This document shows, in pieces, positions 43,216 through 52,321 of a DNA stretch of 64,000 nucleotides; the stretch's first letter is position 1; each line of letters opens with the position of its first letter. The stretch spans positions 1,421,838 to 1,485,837 of the forward strand of contig NZ_SODP01000002.1 in NCBI RefSeq assembly GCF_004365355.1. Reading direction: 5' to 3'. The stretch comes from Kribbella pratensis. GTDB taxonomy: Bacteria > Actinomycetota > Actinomycetes > Propionibacteriales > Kribbellaceae. The notes beneath the pieces are model-generated. The model searched no databases. It worked only from the letters and a program-made list of their open reading frames with translations, and had not been told where the DNA came from. The position numbers and the translations under genes were made by a program.

Positions 43216-44858
43216 CCGCCCCACTGATGTTGCCGCTGGCAACAGACATCGGAAACCCGACAGTCAACATCATCATCTTCGCGTTGTTCGTCGCGGCCAC
43301 GCTGGCGATCGTGTTCCGGGCCTCCCGCAACAACAAGACGGCGGCCGACTTCTACGCCGGCGGCCGGTCCTTCACCGGCCCGCAGAACGGCATCGCGATC
43401 TCCGGCGACTACCTGTCCGCCGCGTCGTTCCTCGGCATCGCCGGCGCGATCGCGCTGAACGGGTACGACGGCTTCCTGTACTCGATCGGCTTCCTGGTCG
43501 CGTGGCTGGTCGCACTGCTACTGGTTGCCGAGCTACTACGGAACACCGGCCGCTTCACGATGGCCGACGTGCTGTCGTTCCGGCTCAAGCAGCGGCCGGT
43601 CCGGATGGCGGCCGCGATCTCGACCCTCGTCGTCTGCTTCTTCTACCTGCTGGCGCAGATGGCCGGCGCCGGCGGTCTGGTCGCGCTGCTGCTCGGTGTC
43701 AGCCACCGGGCCGGACAGAGCATCGTGATCGCCGTGGTCGGCATCCTGATGATCACCTATGTCCTGGTCGGCGGTATGAAGGGCACCACCTGGGTACAGA
43801 TCGTCAAGGCCGTGCTGCTGGTCATCGGCGCCGGCATCATGACGCTCTGGGTGCTCGCGAAGTACAGCTTCAACCTGTCCAGCCTGCTCGGCGCAGCGGT
43901 CGACAAGAGCCCGGCCGCCGGCGAGAAGCTGCTGTCGCCCGGCCTGCAGTACGGCGCCACCGGCCTCACCAAGCTCGACTTCATCTCGCTGGCTCTCGCG
44001 CTGGTGCTCGGCACCGCCGGTCTCCCGCACGTGCTGATGCGCTTCTACACGGTTCCGGACTCGAAGGAAGCCCGCCGCAGCGTCAGCTGGGCGATCTGGA
44101 TCATCGGCATCTTCTATCTGTTCACCCTGGTCCTCGGGTACGGCGCTGCCGCAATCGTCGGACCGGACCGGATCAAGGCCGCACCGGGCAAGGCGAACTC
44201 GGCCGCCCCGCTACTCGCCTTCGAACTCGGCGGCGAGGTCCTGCTCGGCGTCATCTCCGCGATCGCCTTCGCCACGATCCTCGCCGTGGTGGCCGGGTTG
44301 ACGATCACCGCGAGTACGTCGTTCGCGCACGACATCTACGGCCAGATCATCAAGAACGGCCAGATCAGCGGCGACGGCGAGGTCCGCGTGGCGCGGTACA
44401 CCGCGGTCGTGATCGGCATCGTCGCGATCATCGGCGGCATCTTCGCGAACGGCCAGAACATCGCGTTCCTGGTGGCGCTCGCGTTCGCGGTCGCGGCGAG
44501 TGCGAACCTGCCGACGATCCTGTACTCGCTGTTCTGGCGGCGCTTCAACACCCGCGGCGCCCTGTGGAGCATCTACGGCGGCCTGGCCTCGACGATCATC
44601 CTGATCGTTTTCAGCCCGGTCGTGTCCGGCAAGGTCGACAAGAAGACCGGCGCGAGCCTGTCGATGATCACCGACACCAGTATCGACTTCCACTGGTTCC
44701 CGCTCGACAACCCCGGCATCGTGACGATCCCGCTGGCCTTCGTCCTCGGCTGGCTGGGAACGATCACCAGCAAGGAGCCGGTCGACGTCGACCGCTTCGC
44801 CGAAATGGAGGTCCGCTCCCTCACCGGAGCCGGCGCCGAGAAGGCAGTCCAACACTAA
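43212..44858 (+). CDS. actP: Cation/acetate symporter
   Basis: A 548-residue SSS-family permease. ISGDYLSAASFLGIAGAIAL is the signature near TM2, LLAQMAGAGGLVALLLGVSH and GTAGLPHVLMRFYTVPDSKE are family blocks, and ITASTSFAHDIYG is ActP-like. About 13 TM helices are predicted. It likely imports acetate or a related short carboxylate such as glycolate. GTG 43212 overlaps the DUF485 stop. Together with 40772 and 41169 it forms two DUF485-symporter pairs behind a LytTR regulator. Confidence 0.93.
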   Translation: MTAPLMLPLATDIGNPTVNIIIFALFVAATLAIVFRASRNNKTAADFYAGGRSFTGPQNGIAISGDYLSAASFLGIAGAIALNGYDGFLYSIGFLVAWLVALLLVAELLRNTGRFTMADVLSFRLKQRPVRMAAAISTLVVCFFYLLAQMAGAGGLVALLLGVSHRAGQSIVIAVVGILMITYVLVGGMKGTTWVQIVKAVLLVIGAGIMTLWVLAKYSFNLSSLLGAAVDKSPAAGEKLLSPGLQYGATGLTKLDFISLALALVLGTAGLPHVLMRFYTVPDSKEARRSVSWAIWIIGIFYLFTLVLGYGAAAIVGPDRIKAAPGKANSAAPLLAFELGGEVLLGVISAIAFATILAVVAGLTITASTSFAHDIYGQIIKNGQISGDGEVRVARYTAVVIGIVAIIGGIFANGQNIAFLVALAFAVAASANLPTILYSLFWRRFNTRGALWSIYGGLASTIILIVFSPVVSGKVDKKTGASLSMITDTSIDFHWFPLDNPGIVTIPLAFVLGWLGTITSKEPVDVDRFAEMEVRSLTGAGAEKAVQH

Positions 44859-44861
44859 GAC

Positions 44862-44905
44862 CTGTCAGGCAGGTCCTGCTGATTCGACGCGGACCTGCCT
44901 GACAG
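44862..44905. terminator. Strong hairpin between actP and the CYTH-CHAD gene
   Basis: A perfect 15-bp stem, CTGTCAGGCAGGTCC (44862-44876) with GGACCTGCCTGACAG (44891-44905), 14-nt loop, lies between convergent genes. Confidence 0.75.
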
Positions 44906-44976
44906 CCCCAACCCCAGACTCCGGGCGGCCAGGTAGGCGAGTACCTGACCGCCCGGCTCACGTTCCTGCACGATCG

Positions 44977-46464
44977 TCAGAACTTGAGGGTCGGCCAGAG
45001 TTCGTAGAAGGCCGCCCGGGACGTATTACCGCGGGCTTCTTCGATGGCGTGGAGGCGGCCGAAGGTGAACGGATTGCCGCCGTCGGCGAAGACTTCGAGG
45101 GCAAGGCGGTGAAGGAGGTCGCGGGAGACGACGGAGTCCTGGTGTTCGCCGAGGATCTCCTGGACCTCTTCGGCCCGCGCAGCCAGCGCCGTCGCCTCGT
45201 CCCCCAGGACGGGTTCGGCGGACTCCGCGGCGTACCGCAGGCGCTTGGCGGCCTTGCGGACCTCGTGGAGCTCGTGATCCTGCTTGGCGACGGATCCCGC
45301 GGCCTTCGAGCGTTTGACCGCCTTGCGCATGCGTTTGCGGTCATGGCCGAGGATGTCGTCGATCTGTTTCTTCGCCTTGCGGTCGTCGCCGGTCACCGGC
45401 GGCTTCGCGAGCAGTTCGTCCAAAGCATCGAGCAACCGGAAGTACCGCGGGCTCTCCAGCGCCGCGAGCGCACCCGCGCGGCCGTCCTTGTAGACTCCGC
45501 GCAGGTGGTCGTCGATCCGTCCGGCGACCCGGCCGATGACCAGTTCGACCGGCTGCTCAGCGACCTCGGCCGCGAAATGTTCGCGCTGCACCTCCGCATC
45601 GCGCGCGACGCCGAGTTCGCCCGCGAGCCACTTCAGCTCCGCGCGGATCTCGTCGCCGGCCTCGCGGTCGATCACCGGACGGTACGTTGCCAGCGCGGAC
45701 CGCAGTCGCCGCGTCGCGACCCGGAACTTGTGGATCGAGTCCGGGACATCACGCCGTACCTCGGGGTCGCGCTCGTGGATCGCCTTCACCTGCGCACCGG
45801 CGTACGCGCGGAAAAGGTCCGAAGTCAGCGGCTTCTTCGGCATGCTGATCGAATCGGTCGACGGCACTCGGTTGCCGAGTGCCCGCGCCAACTTGCTCGG
45901 ACCGCTCGCGGGACGCGCGCCGGCCGACTTCAGCAGCTCACCGGCGTCCTCGAGCAGCAGCCTGTCACCGTCGACCAGCTCGACCTCCCACTCGCGCCAG
46001 CTCTCCGGCTCGTCGCCCTCGACCGTCGCGGTCACGTTGTCGTCGGCGACCTCAGCGAGGACGTCGCCGTCCGCGTCGAGCAGGCGGTGGACGATGCGCC
46101 TGGTCTGCAACCTGACGACCGGGACGAGTGCGCGGTCGCGCACATACACGCGGACCGTGCGAATGACCGCACTCGGCACGCTCTGCACCGATCTCCCCAG
46201 TGGATGACGGACCTCGAGCCGTTCGCCCGACGACACCGGGAACTTCACATGCCAGCCGTCGTCCTCGCCACCGGTCCGGCGGCGCAGCGTCACCTTGTTC
46301 GCGGCCAGGTCGAGGTCGGCGGTGTCGTAGTACACCGCCTCCAGGTCGAGCTCGACGGGTTGAGCAACGCTCGCGACTCCGGGCAGTTCGTGCATCGCCG
46401 GCAGGATCACGCTGTCGTCGACGTCGTACTTCGTCTCGATCTCTAGCTGCTCAGTCGGGGACAT
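44977..46464 (-). CDS. CYTH and CHAD domain protein
   Basis: A 495-residue protein. The N-terminal CYTH domain (residues about 5-200) has the family E-x-E-x-K in EIETKYDV and RRRTGGEDDGWHVKFP, as in triphosphate tunnel enzymes. The C-terminal CHAD domain (about 215-490) is helical with conserved His/Arg: SIHKFRVATRRLRSALATYR and HEVRKAAKRLRYAAE. CHAD domains bind polyphosphate; the joint architecture is associated with triphosphate or polyphosphate metabolism. It has its own hairpin terminator shared with actP. Confidence 0.93.
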   Translation of the reverse strand: MSPTEQLEIETKYDVDDSVILPAMHELPGVASVAQPVELDLEAVYYDTADLDLAANKVTLRRRTGGEDDGWHVKFPVSSGERLEVRHPLGRSVQSVPSAVIRTVRVYVRDRALVPVVRLQTRRIVHRLLDADGDVLAEVADDNVTATVEGDEPESWREWEVELVDGDRLLLEDAGELLKSAGARPASGPSKLARALGNRVPSTDSISMPKKPLTSDLFRAYAGAQVKAIHERDPEVRRDVPDSIHKFRVATRRLRSALATYRPVIDREAGDEIRAELKWLAGELGVARDAEVQREHFAAEVAEQPVELVIGRVAGRIDDHLRGVYKDGRAGALAALESPRYFRLLDALDELLAKPPVTGDDRKAKKQIDDILGHDRKRMRKAVKRSKAAGSVAKQDHELHEVRKAAKRLRYAAESAEPVLGDEATALAARAEEVQEILGEHQDSVVSRDLLHRLALEVFADGGNPFTFGRLHAIEEARGNTSRAAFYELWPTLKF

Positions 46465-46495
46465 ACTCCCTGTTTACCAGGCGTTCATGAACTGG

Positions 46496-46636
46496 TCAGC
46501 TGAGTGCGCGGAGATCGGCCACAAGTCGTTGCAGGTCGCGGTCCTCGATGCCGTTGAGGGTCGGGCGGATCTGCCGGCGCTGGTTGCGGTTCAGGGCCCG
46601 GCAGACCGCGGCGACGAGGACGAGCAGAGCGATCAT
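46496..46636 (-). CDS. Very small protein coupled to the methyltransferase
   Basis: A 46-residue frame with a hydrophobic start (MIALLVLVAAVCRALNRNQR) and a charged tail. ATG 46636 overlaps the methyltransferase stop by 4 bp (ATGA), which supports translation. One short TM anchor is likely. Unknown function. Confidence 0.45.
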   Translation of the reverse strand: MIALLVLVAAVCRALNRNQRRQIRPTLNGIEDRDLQRLVADLRALS

Positions 46637-47433
46637 GTTCGACCAACTCCCTTGAAGAACGTGTAGTGGAAGGTGCCGCCGGGCTCGGCGGTCTTCTCGA
46701 GGTCCCGGATGCCCGCGTTCCATTCGGCCTCGGTCCGCCGGCCGGCCGCGAGCGCGCGTTCCCGGACCGACTCGACCATCGCGATGAACGTCTTGCGGGT
46801 GAAACCGTCGACGAGGTGCGGGAGCGTCCGGTCTGCGTATACGGTGCGCGGCTCGACGTGTACGTCGTCGTACCCGGCCTGTTCGAGGAGCGGATGGAGG
46901 CGCCGGCCGATGAGCGAGTCGCCGCCCGCTTCGGCCTGGAGGTCGACGAGGCAGTCGACGGCCGCTTGGGCCTGCGTACTGCGCGGGTGGTAGATGGCGG
47001 AGCCGTGGTCGCCTTCGATCACCGTGATCGTGCCGCCCGGGTTCAGCAGATCGCGGAGGCTGACGAGAGCCTTGCCCGGATCGGCAAGGTGCTCGAGGAC
47101 GAAGCAGACGAAGATGTGGTCGAACTTCTCGCCGTGCAGGTCGTGGAGGTCTGTGTGGCGCCAGTCAACTGCGGCGTCCGGAGCGTCTGCGGCGACGCGG
47201 GCCTTCGCCTGGGCGAGCGAGTCCTCGGAGACGTCGACCGATACGAGCTCGATGCCGGGGCTGCGAGTCACCAGTTGTACGGTCTGCGCGCCGACTCCGC
47301 AGCCCGCTTCCAGGACCCGGCTGCCGGCTGGGTAGGTGGTGCCGCCATGGAGGAGGTCGGCGAGCGTTCCGGCCTGGTCCGTCAGGCGGCGGGTCTCTGC
47401 CGGGGTGTAACCGTGGACGTAGTCGGTTTTCAT
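46633..47433 (-). CDS. Class I SAM-dependent methyltransferase
   Basis: A 266-residue methyltransferase. SAM-binding motif I is VLEAGCGVGAQTVQL, followed by LVSVDVSEDSL (motif II Asp) and FDHIFVCFVLEHLADP. The family resembles UbiE/Methyltransf_25-type enzymes acting on small molecules; substrate unknown. ATG 47433 is preceded by AGAGG and gives the standard N-terminus; the upstream ATG at 47499 runs into the divergent regulator. It shares a 28-bp intergenic operator region with a MocR gene, the probable regulator. Confidence 0.88.
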   Translation of the reverse strand: MKTDYVHGYTPAETRRLTDQAGTLADLLHGGTTYPAGSRVLEAGCGVGAQTVQLVTRSPGIELVSVDVSEDSLAQAKARVAADAPDAAVDWRHTDLHDLHGEKFDHIFVCFVLEHLADPGKALVSLRDLLNPGGTITVIEGDHGSAIYHPRSTQAQAAVDCLVDLQAEAGGDSLIGRRLHPLLEQAGYDDVHVEPRTVYADRTLPHLVDGFTRKTFIAMVESVRERALAAGRRTEAEWNAGIRDLEKTAEPGGTFHYTFFKGVGRT

Positions 47434-47441
47434 ACCTCTAC

Positions 47442-47497
47442 GGTCCGACCACAATGGTCCTGTGAACAGGTCCAATATGGAGAGAAGTGGTCGGTCC
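47442..47497. promoter_or_regulatory. GGTCC repeat operator at the MocR start
   Basis: Four GGTCC repeats start at 47442, 47456, 47469 and 47493. Two of them enclose CCTGT-GA-ACAGG (47459-47470). The MocR start codon (47462) lies inside. Spaced direct repeats are typical for MocR/PdxR-type regulators, so autoregulation and control of the methyltransferase are likely. Confidence 0.55.
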
Positions 47498-49012
47498 AAA
47501 ACAGGCGCGGACTTCCTTCAGCTGGATCCGGCCGAGGCGCCACCCGGCGGTCTCGCGGACTGGCTCACCGACCGCCTCCGCACCGCGATCTCCACCGGCC
47601 ACCTCCCCGTCGGCACCCGCCTCCCCGCCACCCGCACCCTCGCCACCGACCTCGGCATCTCCCGAGGCGTGGTAACCGAGTCCTACCAACGCCTCACCGA
47701 AGACGGCCACATCACCGCTCGCGGCCGAGCCGGAACGGTGGTTGTCGGTCCTCCCGTCTCGACCAGCACAACGACAGGACGTAGTCGTCTACGTATACGT
47801 CCGCGCCCGCCTCACGCGCCGACAGACGACAGCGGAACGGGCGACACCTCCTGTCCTTCCGCAGATCTCTTCGACGCGGGACTCGAGATCTTCGACACCC
47901 TTCGCGCGGCACCTGCGAGGATCGACCTCACGCCGGGAGTGCCGGATCTGGCCGCGTTTCCACGGGCGGCGTGGTTGCGGGGTGAGCGGGCGGTGTTGAG
48001 TGACCTGGAGTCGGCCAGCTTCGGGTACGGCGATCCGGCGGGGACTCCTGCCCTGCGACGAGCCGTCGCCAACTGGCTCGCGCGTAACCGGGGCATCGCG
48101 GCCGACCCGGACGACCTGATCATCGTGGCCGGTGTCGCGCAGGCGATCGGGCTGGTGGCGCAGGTGCTCGCGCAGCGCGGCGTACACGAGATCGCCGTCG
48201 AGGATCCCGGCTCGCTCGGATCGCGGCAGCACCTGCAGAACTGGGGCATGCAGACCCCACCTGTCCCCGTCGACGACCGCGGCCTACAGGTCGACGTACT
48301 GCGAGAATCCGCCGCCAGCGTGGTCATGGTGACACCGGCCCACCACTTCCCGACCGGCGTGGTCCTCGACGGTGAACGCCGTCGTGAGCTGATCCAATGG
48401 GCCGCGGACGGCGGACTGATCATCGAGGACGACTACGACGCCGAGCACCGCTACGACCGCCCGCCGGTGCCCGCACTCCGCGCGATGCTGGCCGAGCACG
48501 TGATCTACGCGGGCAGCATCTCCAAGCTCCTCGCCCCGTCGCTGCGGATCGGCTGGATGCTCGCGCCCCCGCAGTACAAGGACGAACTGATCGGCCGCAA
48601 ACGCCTGGCCGACCTCGGCAACGCGGCGCTCCCGCAGCTCACGCTCGCCCACCTGATGGAGTCCGGCGAACTCGAACGCCACCTCCGCGTCCTCCGCCGC
48701 CGGCACCGCGTCCGCCGCGACGCGATGGTCACCGCCATCCACAACTACTTGCCCACCGCAACCATCCACGGCGCCGCCGCCGGCCTGCACCTCACGATCA
48801 CCTTCGACGACCCCACCGACGACGTCGAGCTGGCGGCGTCAGCCCTGGCCAGAGGCGTCAAGACCCACCCCCTGTCCTGGCACAGCCAACTCCCGCACGC
48901 CCCCGGCCTCGTCCTGGGCTACGCCGCCCGCACCCCCACCGAGATCACCGAGGCGATCGCCACCATCGCCGAGGCCGGATCCGTACCGAAGAACCGGGCT
49001 CAGCGGGTGTAG
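47462..49012 (+). CDS. MocR/PdxR-type regulator (GntR helix-turn-helix fused to aminotransferase fold)
   Basis: A 516-residue fusion. The N-terminal GntR winged helix covers about residues 30-95 (LPATRTLATDLGISRGVVTE, then YQRLTEDGHI). The C-terminal type I aminotransferase-like domain has YAGSISKLLAPSLRIGWML with the PLP-binding lysine and IEDDYDAEHRYDRPPV. These proteins use PLP and amino compounds as effectors. GTG 47462 or ATG 47477 is the start. The gene is divergent from the methyltransferase with operator repeats between. It is not next to pdxST, so a role in pyridoxal synthesis is not implied. Confidence 0.9.
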   Translation: MNRSNMERSGRSKTGADFLQLDPAEAPPGGLADWLTDRLRTAISTGHLPVGTRLPATRTLATDLGISRGVVTESYQRLTEDGHITARGRAGTVVVGPPVSTSTTTGRSRLRIRPRPPHAPTDDSGTGDTSCPSADLFDAGLEIFDTLRAAPARIDLTPGVPDLAAFPRAAWLRGERAVLSDLESASFGYGDPAGTPALRRAVANWLARNRGIAADPDDLIIVAGVAQAIGLVAQVLAQRGVHEIAVEDPGSLGSRQHLQNWGMQTPPVPVDDRGLQVDVLRESAASVVMVTPAHHFPTGVVLDGERRRELIQWAADGGLIIEDDYDAEHRYDRPPVPALRAMLAEHVIYAGSISKLLAPSLRIGWMLAPPQYKDELIGRKRLADLGNAALPQLTLAHLMESGELERHLRVLRRRHRVRRDAMVTAIHNYLPTATIHGAAAGLHLTITFDDPTDDVELAASALARGVKTHPLSWHSQLPHAPGLVLGYAARTPTEITEAIATIAEAGSVPKNRAQRV

Positions 49013-49968
49013 AGCGGGGACATCGCGAGGGCGAACTGGGTCATCAGGTCCGGGTTGATCGCGCGCGCCGGCAGCGGCACGAGGTCGACGATCTTGTCGT
49101 CCCCGACGCGGATCGTGGTCCGGCCGGTGGCGGTGTCGACGTACCCCTCGTCGCCGAGCGGAAGGGACTGCGACGTCGCGGCCTTGCGGATCGGGACCAT
49201 CAGCGCCTTGGCCTGCGGAGTACGGCGTACCGAGCTGTACAGCACGCTCGTCGAGGTGACCCAGCCGCAGACCGGATCGCCGAGGGTCGTCTCACCGTCC
49301 CGCCGGACCATCGCCGGACCGCCCATCACCTTCTCGGCCGCGGACGAACCGCGCTCACACTCCTGCCGGGTGATCTCCAGCGGCGGATCCGGCAGGCCCG
49401 GCACCTGCCGGATCACGTCCTGACCGATCACGACGTACTTCGCGAGCGTGGCCTTGGGCCCGGCGATCCGGTAGAGCCTGCCGTCCAGCAGGAACACGAC
49501 GAACGTGCTCGTCCCGTACCCGCCGTCGCCCAGCAGTGCGGGCTTGGCCGGCTCACGCTTCGTCGCCGCGTACGCCTTCTGGCTCGCCACCAACGTCGCT
49601 TTTGTTGCCGGAAGCACCGAAGTTTCGACGTTCAGCACCGGCCCGTTCGGAGCCGTGCTGAGCGTCAGCTGACAGACGTCGTACGTCGGGATGCCGAAGT
49701 CGACCGGTGGTGTCTCCGGGTGGATGTTCGCGACCGGCACCGCGAGCGTTGACTGCACCAACGAGGCGTCCATCCGCACGCAGAGCGTGTCCGCGAGCTT
49801 CGAGCTGGGCGACGGTGTCTCGGACGGCGTTTGCGACGGGGTTTCCGAAGGCATCTGCGAGACCGACACCAGCGGCGGCGCGCTCGGCGCGTCCTCCTGA
49901 CCGGGACCGCTGCAGCCCGCCAGCAGTACTGCGGCCAGCCCAGCGGTCACTACACGGCGGATACGCAT
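49000..49968 (-). CDS. Putative lipoprotein
   Basis: A 322-residue exported protein with a lipobox: AAVLLAGCSGPG, lipidation at Cys19. A Ser/Pro/Thr/Glu linker (about residues 35-60) follows, then two related halves with Cys pairs (TLCVRMDAS...YDVCQL; ITRQECERGSS...DPVCGW). Unknown function. ATG 49968 is used; a longer upstream frame is antisense to the following exporter's end. It overlaps the convergent MocR gene by 13 bp. Confidence 0.75.
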   Translation of the reverse strand: MRIRRVVTAGLAAVLLAGCSGPGQEDAPSAPPLVSVSQMPSETPSQTPSETPSPSSKLADTLCVRMDASLVQSTLAVPVANIHPETPPVDFGIPTYDVCQLTLSTAPNGPVLNVETSVLPATKATLVASQKAYAATKREPAKPALLGDGGYGTSTFVVFLLDGRLYRIAGPKATLAKYVVIGQDVIRQVPGLPDPPLEITRQECERGSSAAEKVMGGPAMVRRDGETTLGDPVCGWVTSTSVLYSSVRRTPQAKALMVPIRKAATSQSLPLGDEGYVDTATGRTTIRVGDDKIVDLVPLPARAINPDLMTQFALAMSPLYTR

Positions 49969-49981
49969 GATGACTTGAAGC

Positions 49982-51268
49982 CTAACGGGCCGCTCGGAGG
50001 TCCCTTTCGCGGACGGCGTGTTCGTCGGTGCGGGCGTCGTACCGCCAGAACTCGCGCAGCCAGGCGGCGGTGCCGACCACTCCGATGACACACAGAGCGC
50101 CGCCGCTGACGATCGCAGTACGGACGCTGGTCAGGTCGGCGACGAGACCGGAACGCGCCTGGCCGCCGAGCGGGCCGAGGGAGTACCCGAGCATCTCGAT
50201 CCCGGCCAGCCGGCCGCGCATCTCGTCGGGGATCGTCTGGTTCCAGATCACCGAGCGGAACAGCACCGAGACCATGTCGGCCGCCCCGGCCAGGGCGAAG
50301 AACCCGATCGCGAACCAGATGTTCGGCGCCAGTCCGGCGATGCCGACCGAGGCACCCCAGCCGATCGTGGCCAGCACCACCGCCCGGCCCTGGTGATGGA
50401 CGTGTTTGGCCCAGCCGCTGGTCAGGCTCGCGCACATCGCACCGATGGCCTCGGCGCTGTAGAGGAGACCGAGCAGTTTCGGCTCCTTCAGGACGTCCGT
50501 CGCAAACGCCGGGAACAGCACGATCGGCATCGCCAGGAACATCCCGACCATGTCCACCAGGTACGTCGCCAGCAGGTCCTTGCGGCGGTACGCGTACATG
50601 ATCCCGCCGCCGATCGCCCGCAGACTCGGCGCGGTGGTGTGATCACCGGCCCGGTACGAGCCGAGCCGGGTGTAGAGCAACGTCGCGAACACGATTCCGG
50701 TCAGCTCGACGGCAAACGCCCAGGTCACGCCCACAGAGCCGACCAGTACGCCGCCCAGCGCCGGACCGGCGAGCTGGCCGACCTGAGCGGTCAAGGAGCT
50801 CAGCGCGACCGCCGCCGGGATCTCCTGGTGACGGACCACACGCGGCAGGAGCGCCTCCCGCGAGGGCCGCTGCAGCGAGGATGCGACGGCGTTGAGCGCG
50901 CCGCAGACGTAGATCAGCCAGATCTGCGGGTGCGCCAGCAGGGTGTTGGTGACCATCAGCGCGGAGATCGCGACCTGCGCGATCCCGGTGCCGACCAGCA
51001 GTTTCCGGCGTTCCACGTGGTCGGCCAGCGCACCGCCGTACAGGCCGAAGACGACGAGTGGGGCGATCGTCACCAGACCCATCGCGCCGACGGCGAAGTT
51101 CGATCCGGTGAGTTGGTACAGCTGGTACGGCAGAGCGACGTACCCGACCATTCCGCCGAGGAAGAACACCGATCCCGAGACCAGCAGGATGCGGAAGTCA
51201 CGGGAACCACGCCACGGGGTCAGATCGACACGCAACCGGGCCAGTCGCGTGCGAAGACTTGCTGCCAC
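49982..51268 (-). CDS. Major facilitator superfamily exporter (MFS_3/EntS-like)
   Basis: A 428-residue membrane protein with 12 TM helices. The opening RDFRILLVSGSVFFLGGMVGYVALP and the motif GLYGGALADHVERRKLL (motif A between TM2 and TM3) are typical of EntS-type permeases, which often export siderophores or drugs. The substrate here is unknown and no siderophore genes adjoin. The lipoprotein gene starts 13 bp after its stop on the same strand. Confidence 0.88.
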   Translation of the reverse strand: MAASLRTRLARLRVDLTPWRGSRDFRILLVSGSVFFLGGMVGYVALPYQLYQLTGSNFAVGAMGLVTIAPLVVFGLYGGALADHVERRKLLVGTGIAQVAISALMVTNTLLAHPQIWLIYVCGALNAVASSLQRPSREALLPRVVRHQEIPAAVALSSLTAQVGQLAGPALGGVLVGSVGVTWAFAVELTGIVFATLLYTRLGSYRAGDHTTAPSLRAIGGGIMYAYRRKDLLATYLVDMVGMFLAMPIVLFPAFATDVLKEPKLLGLLYSAEAIGAMCASLTSGWAKHVHHQGRAVVLATIGWGASVGIAGLAPNIWFAIGFFALAGAADMVSVLFRSVIWNQTIPDEMRGRLAGIEMLGYSLGPLGGQARSGLVADLTSVRTAIVSGGALCVIGVVGTAAWLREFWRYDARTDEHAVRERDLRAAR

Positions 51269-51453
51269 CGCAACATAGTGACAGGTCCTACCGGTAGGAA
51301 CGAACCTGGTTTCCGGCCACCCTTTCGATCACCGTCGAAACGTCCGGCGGCGACCCTCCGAGCGTCCTAGCGTGGCACCGATTGGTTGCCCAGGGCGTCA
51401 ATCTCACCGGCCGGGACCGCCCGGCGGGTTCTCGGGAAACGGAGACGAACCGC

Positions 51454-52263
51454 ATGATCTCGATCAAGTCGGCGCGCACCCGGCTGCTCGCCACGCTCGC
51501 CGTCGGCGCTGCCGCCGGTGCCACCCTGCTTGTTCCCCCGGCCGCGCAGGCCGCCGGCACCGCGACCACTGCCGGCACCGCGAACACCGCCGCCACGAGC
51601 GCGACCGCCGTGTCGTCGGTGCTCAAGCCGGGTGAGTACCTGAAGCCGGGTCAGTACCGTCGCTCGCCCAACGGGATCTACACGCTCATCATGCAGACCG
51701 ACGGCAACGCCGTCCTCTACAAGGGCCGCACCGCGCTGTGGGGCTCGATGACGAACCGCAAGGCCTCGAGCCTGATCATGCAGCGCGACGGCAATCTGGT
51801 CGTCATCTCCGGCCGTACGCCGGTCTGGGCCAGCAACACCGGCGGCAGCACCGGTGCGTACCTCGCCGTGCAGAACGACTCCAACCTGGTCATCTACAAC
51901 GTCCGCAACAAGGCAGTCTGGTACCGGCACATGGTGATCGGCACGCTCGGCTCCGGCCGCCTACTGAACCCCTACGACATGCTGTTCTCGCCCAGCCGGG
52001 TCTTCCGCCTGCAGATGCAGACCGACGGCAACCTTGTCATGGTCAAGAACGGCAAGACCCCGGTCTGGTCCACCAGGACTGCCGGCAAGGGCGCATTCGC
52101 CGTCATGCAGCAGGACGGCAACTTCGTCGTCTACAGCGCCGCCAAGAAGGCGCTCTGGTCCAGCAAGACGGTCCGGAAGGGCTCCGTGCTGCAGATGCGG
52201 GACGACGGCCGCCTGGTGATCGTGTACGGCCGTACGGCGGTTTGGTCGACCTCGGCCCACTGA
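51454..52263 (+). CDS. Secreted bulb-type mannose-binding lectin-like protein
   Basis: A 269-residue exported protein. Signal peptide LLATLAVGAAAGATLLVPPAAQAA comes first. Two beta-prism II (B_lectin) domains follow, marked by repeats of the Q-x-D-x-N-x-V-x-Y carbohydrate motif: MQTDGNAVLY, MQRDGNLVVI, VQNDSNLVIY, MQTDGNLVMV, MQQDGNFVVY and a weaker MRDDGRLVIV. These domains bind mannose-type sugars; the fourth and sixth copies are altered. Similar bacteriocin-like lectins (L-type) exist in other bacteria, but no such function is shown here. ATG 51454 is the start. A strong terminator follows. Confidence 0.9.
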   Translation: MISIKSARTRLLATLAVGAAAGATLLVPPAAQAAGTATTAGTANTAATSATAVSSVLKPGEYLKPGQYRRSPNGIYTLIMQTDGNAVLYKGRTALWGSMTNRKASSLIMQRDGNLVVISGRTPVWASNTGGSTGAYLAVQNDSNLVIYNVRNKAVWYRHMVIGTLGSGRLLNPYDMLFSPSRVFRLQMQTDGNLVMVKNGKTPVWSTRTAGKGAFAVMQQDGNFVVYSAAKKALWSSKTVRKGSVLQMRDDGRLVIVYGRTAVWSTSAH

Positions 52264-52285
52264 CCGAGCTGCTGACCGACGAACG

Positions 52286-52320
52286 TGAGCCGCGGCGCTG
52301 CAGGGGAGCGCCGCGGCTCA
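52286..52320. terminator. Terminator after the lectin gene
   Basis: TGAGCCGCGGCGCT (52286-52299) and AGCGCCGCGGCTCA (52307-52320) form a perfect 14-bp stem with a 7-nt loop between convergent genes. Confidence 0.8.
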
Positions 52321-52321
52321 T

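Noticed and set aside
48397..49752. Plus-strand frame of 451 codons overlapping the MocR gene
   Set aside because: Wrong frame of the aminotransferase-like domain; Arg/Pro-rich product.
50018..51370. A plus-strand frame of 450 codons
   Set aside because: Antisense to a well-formed 12-TM exporter.
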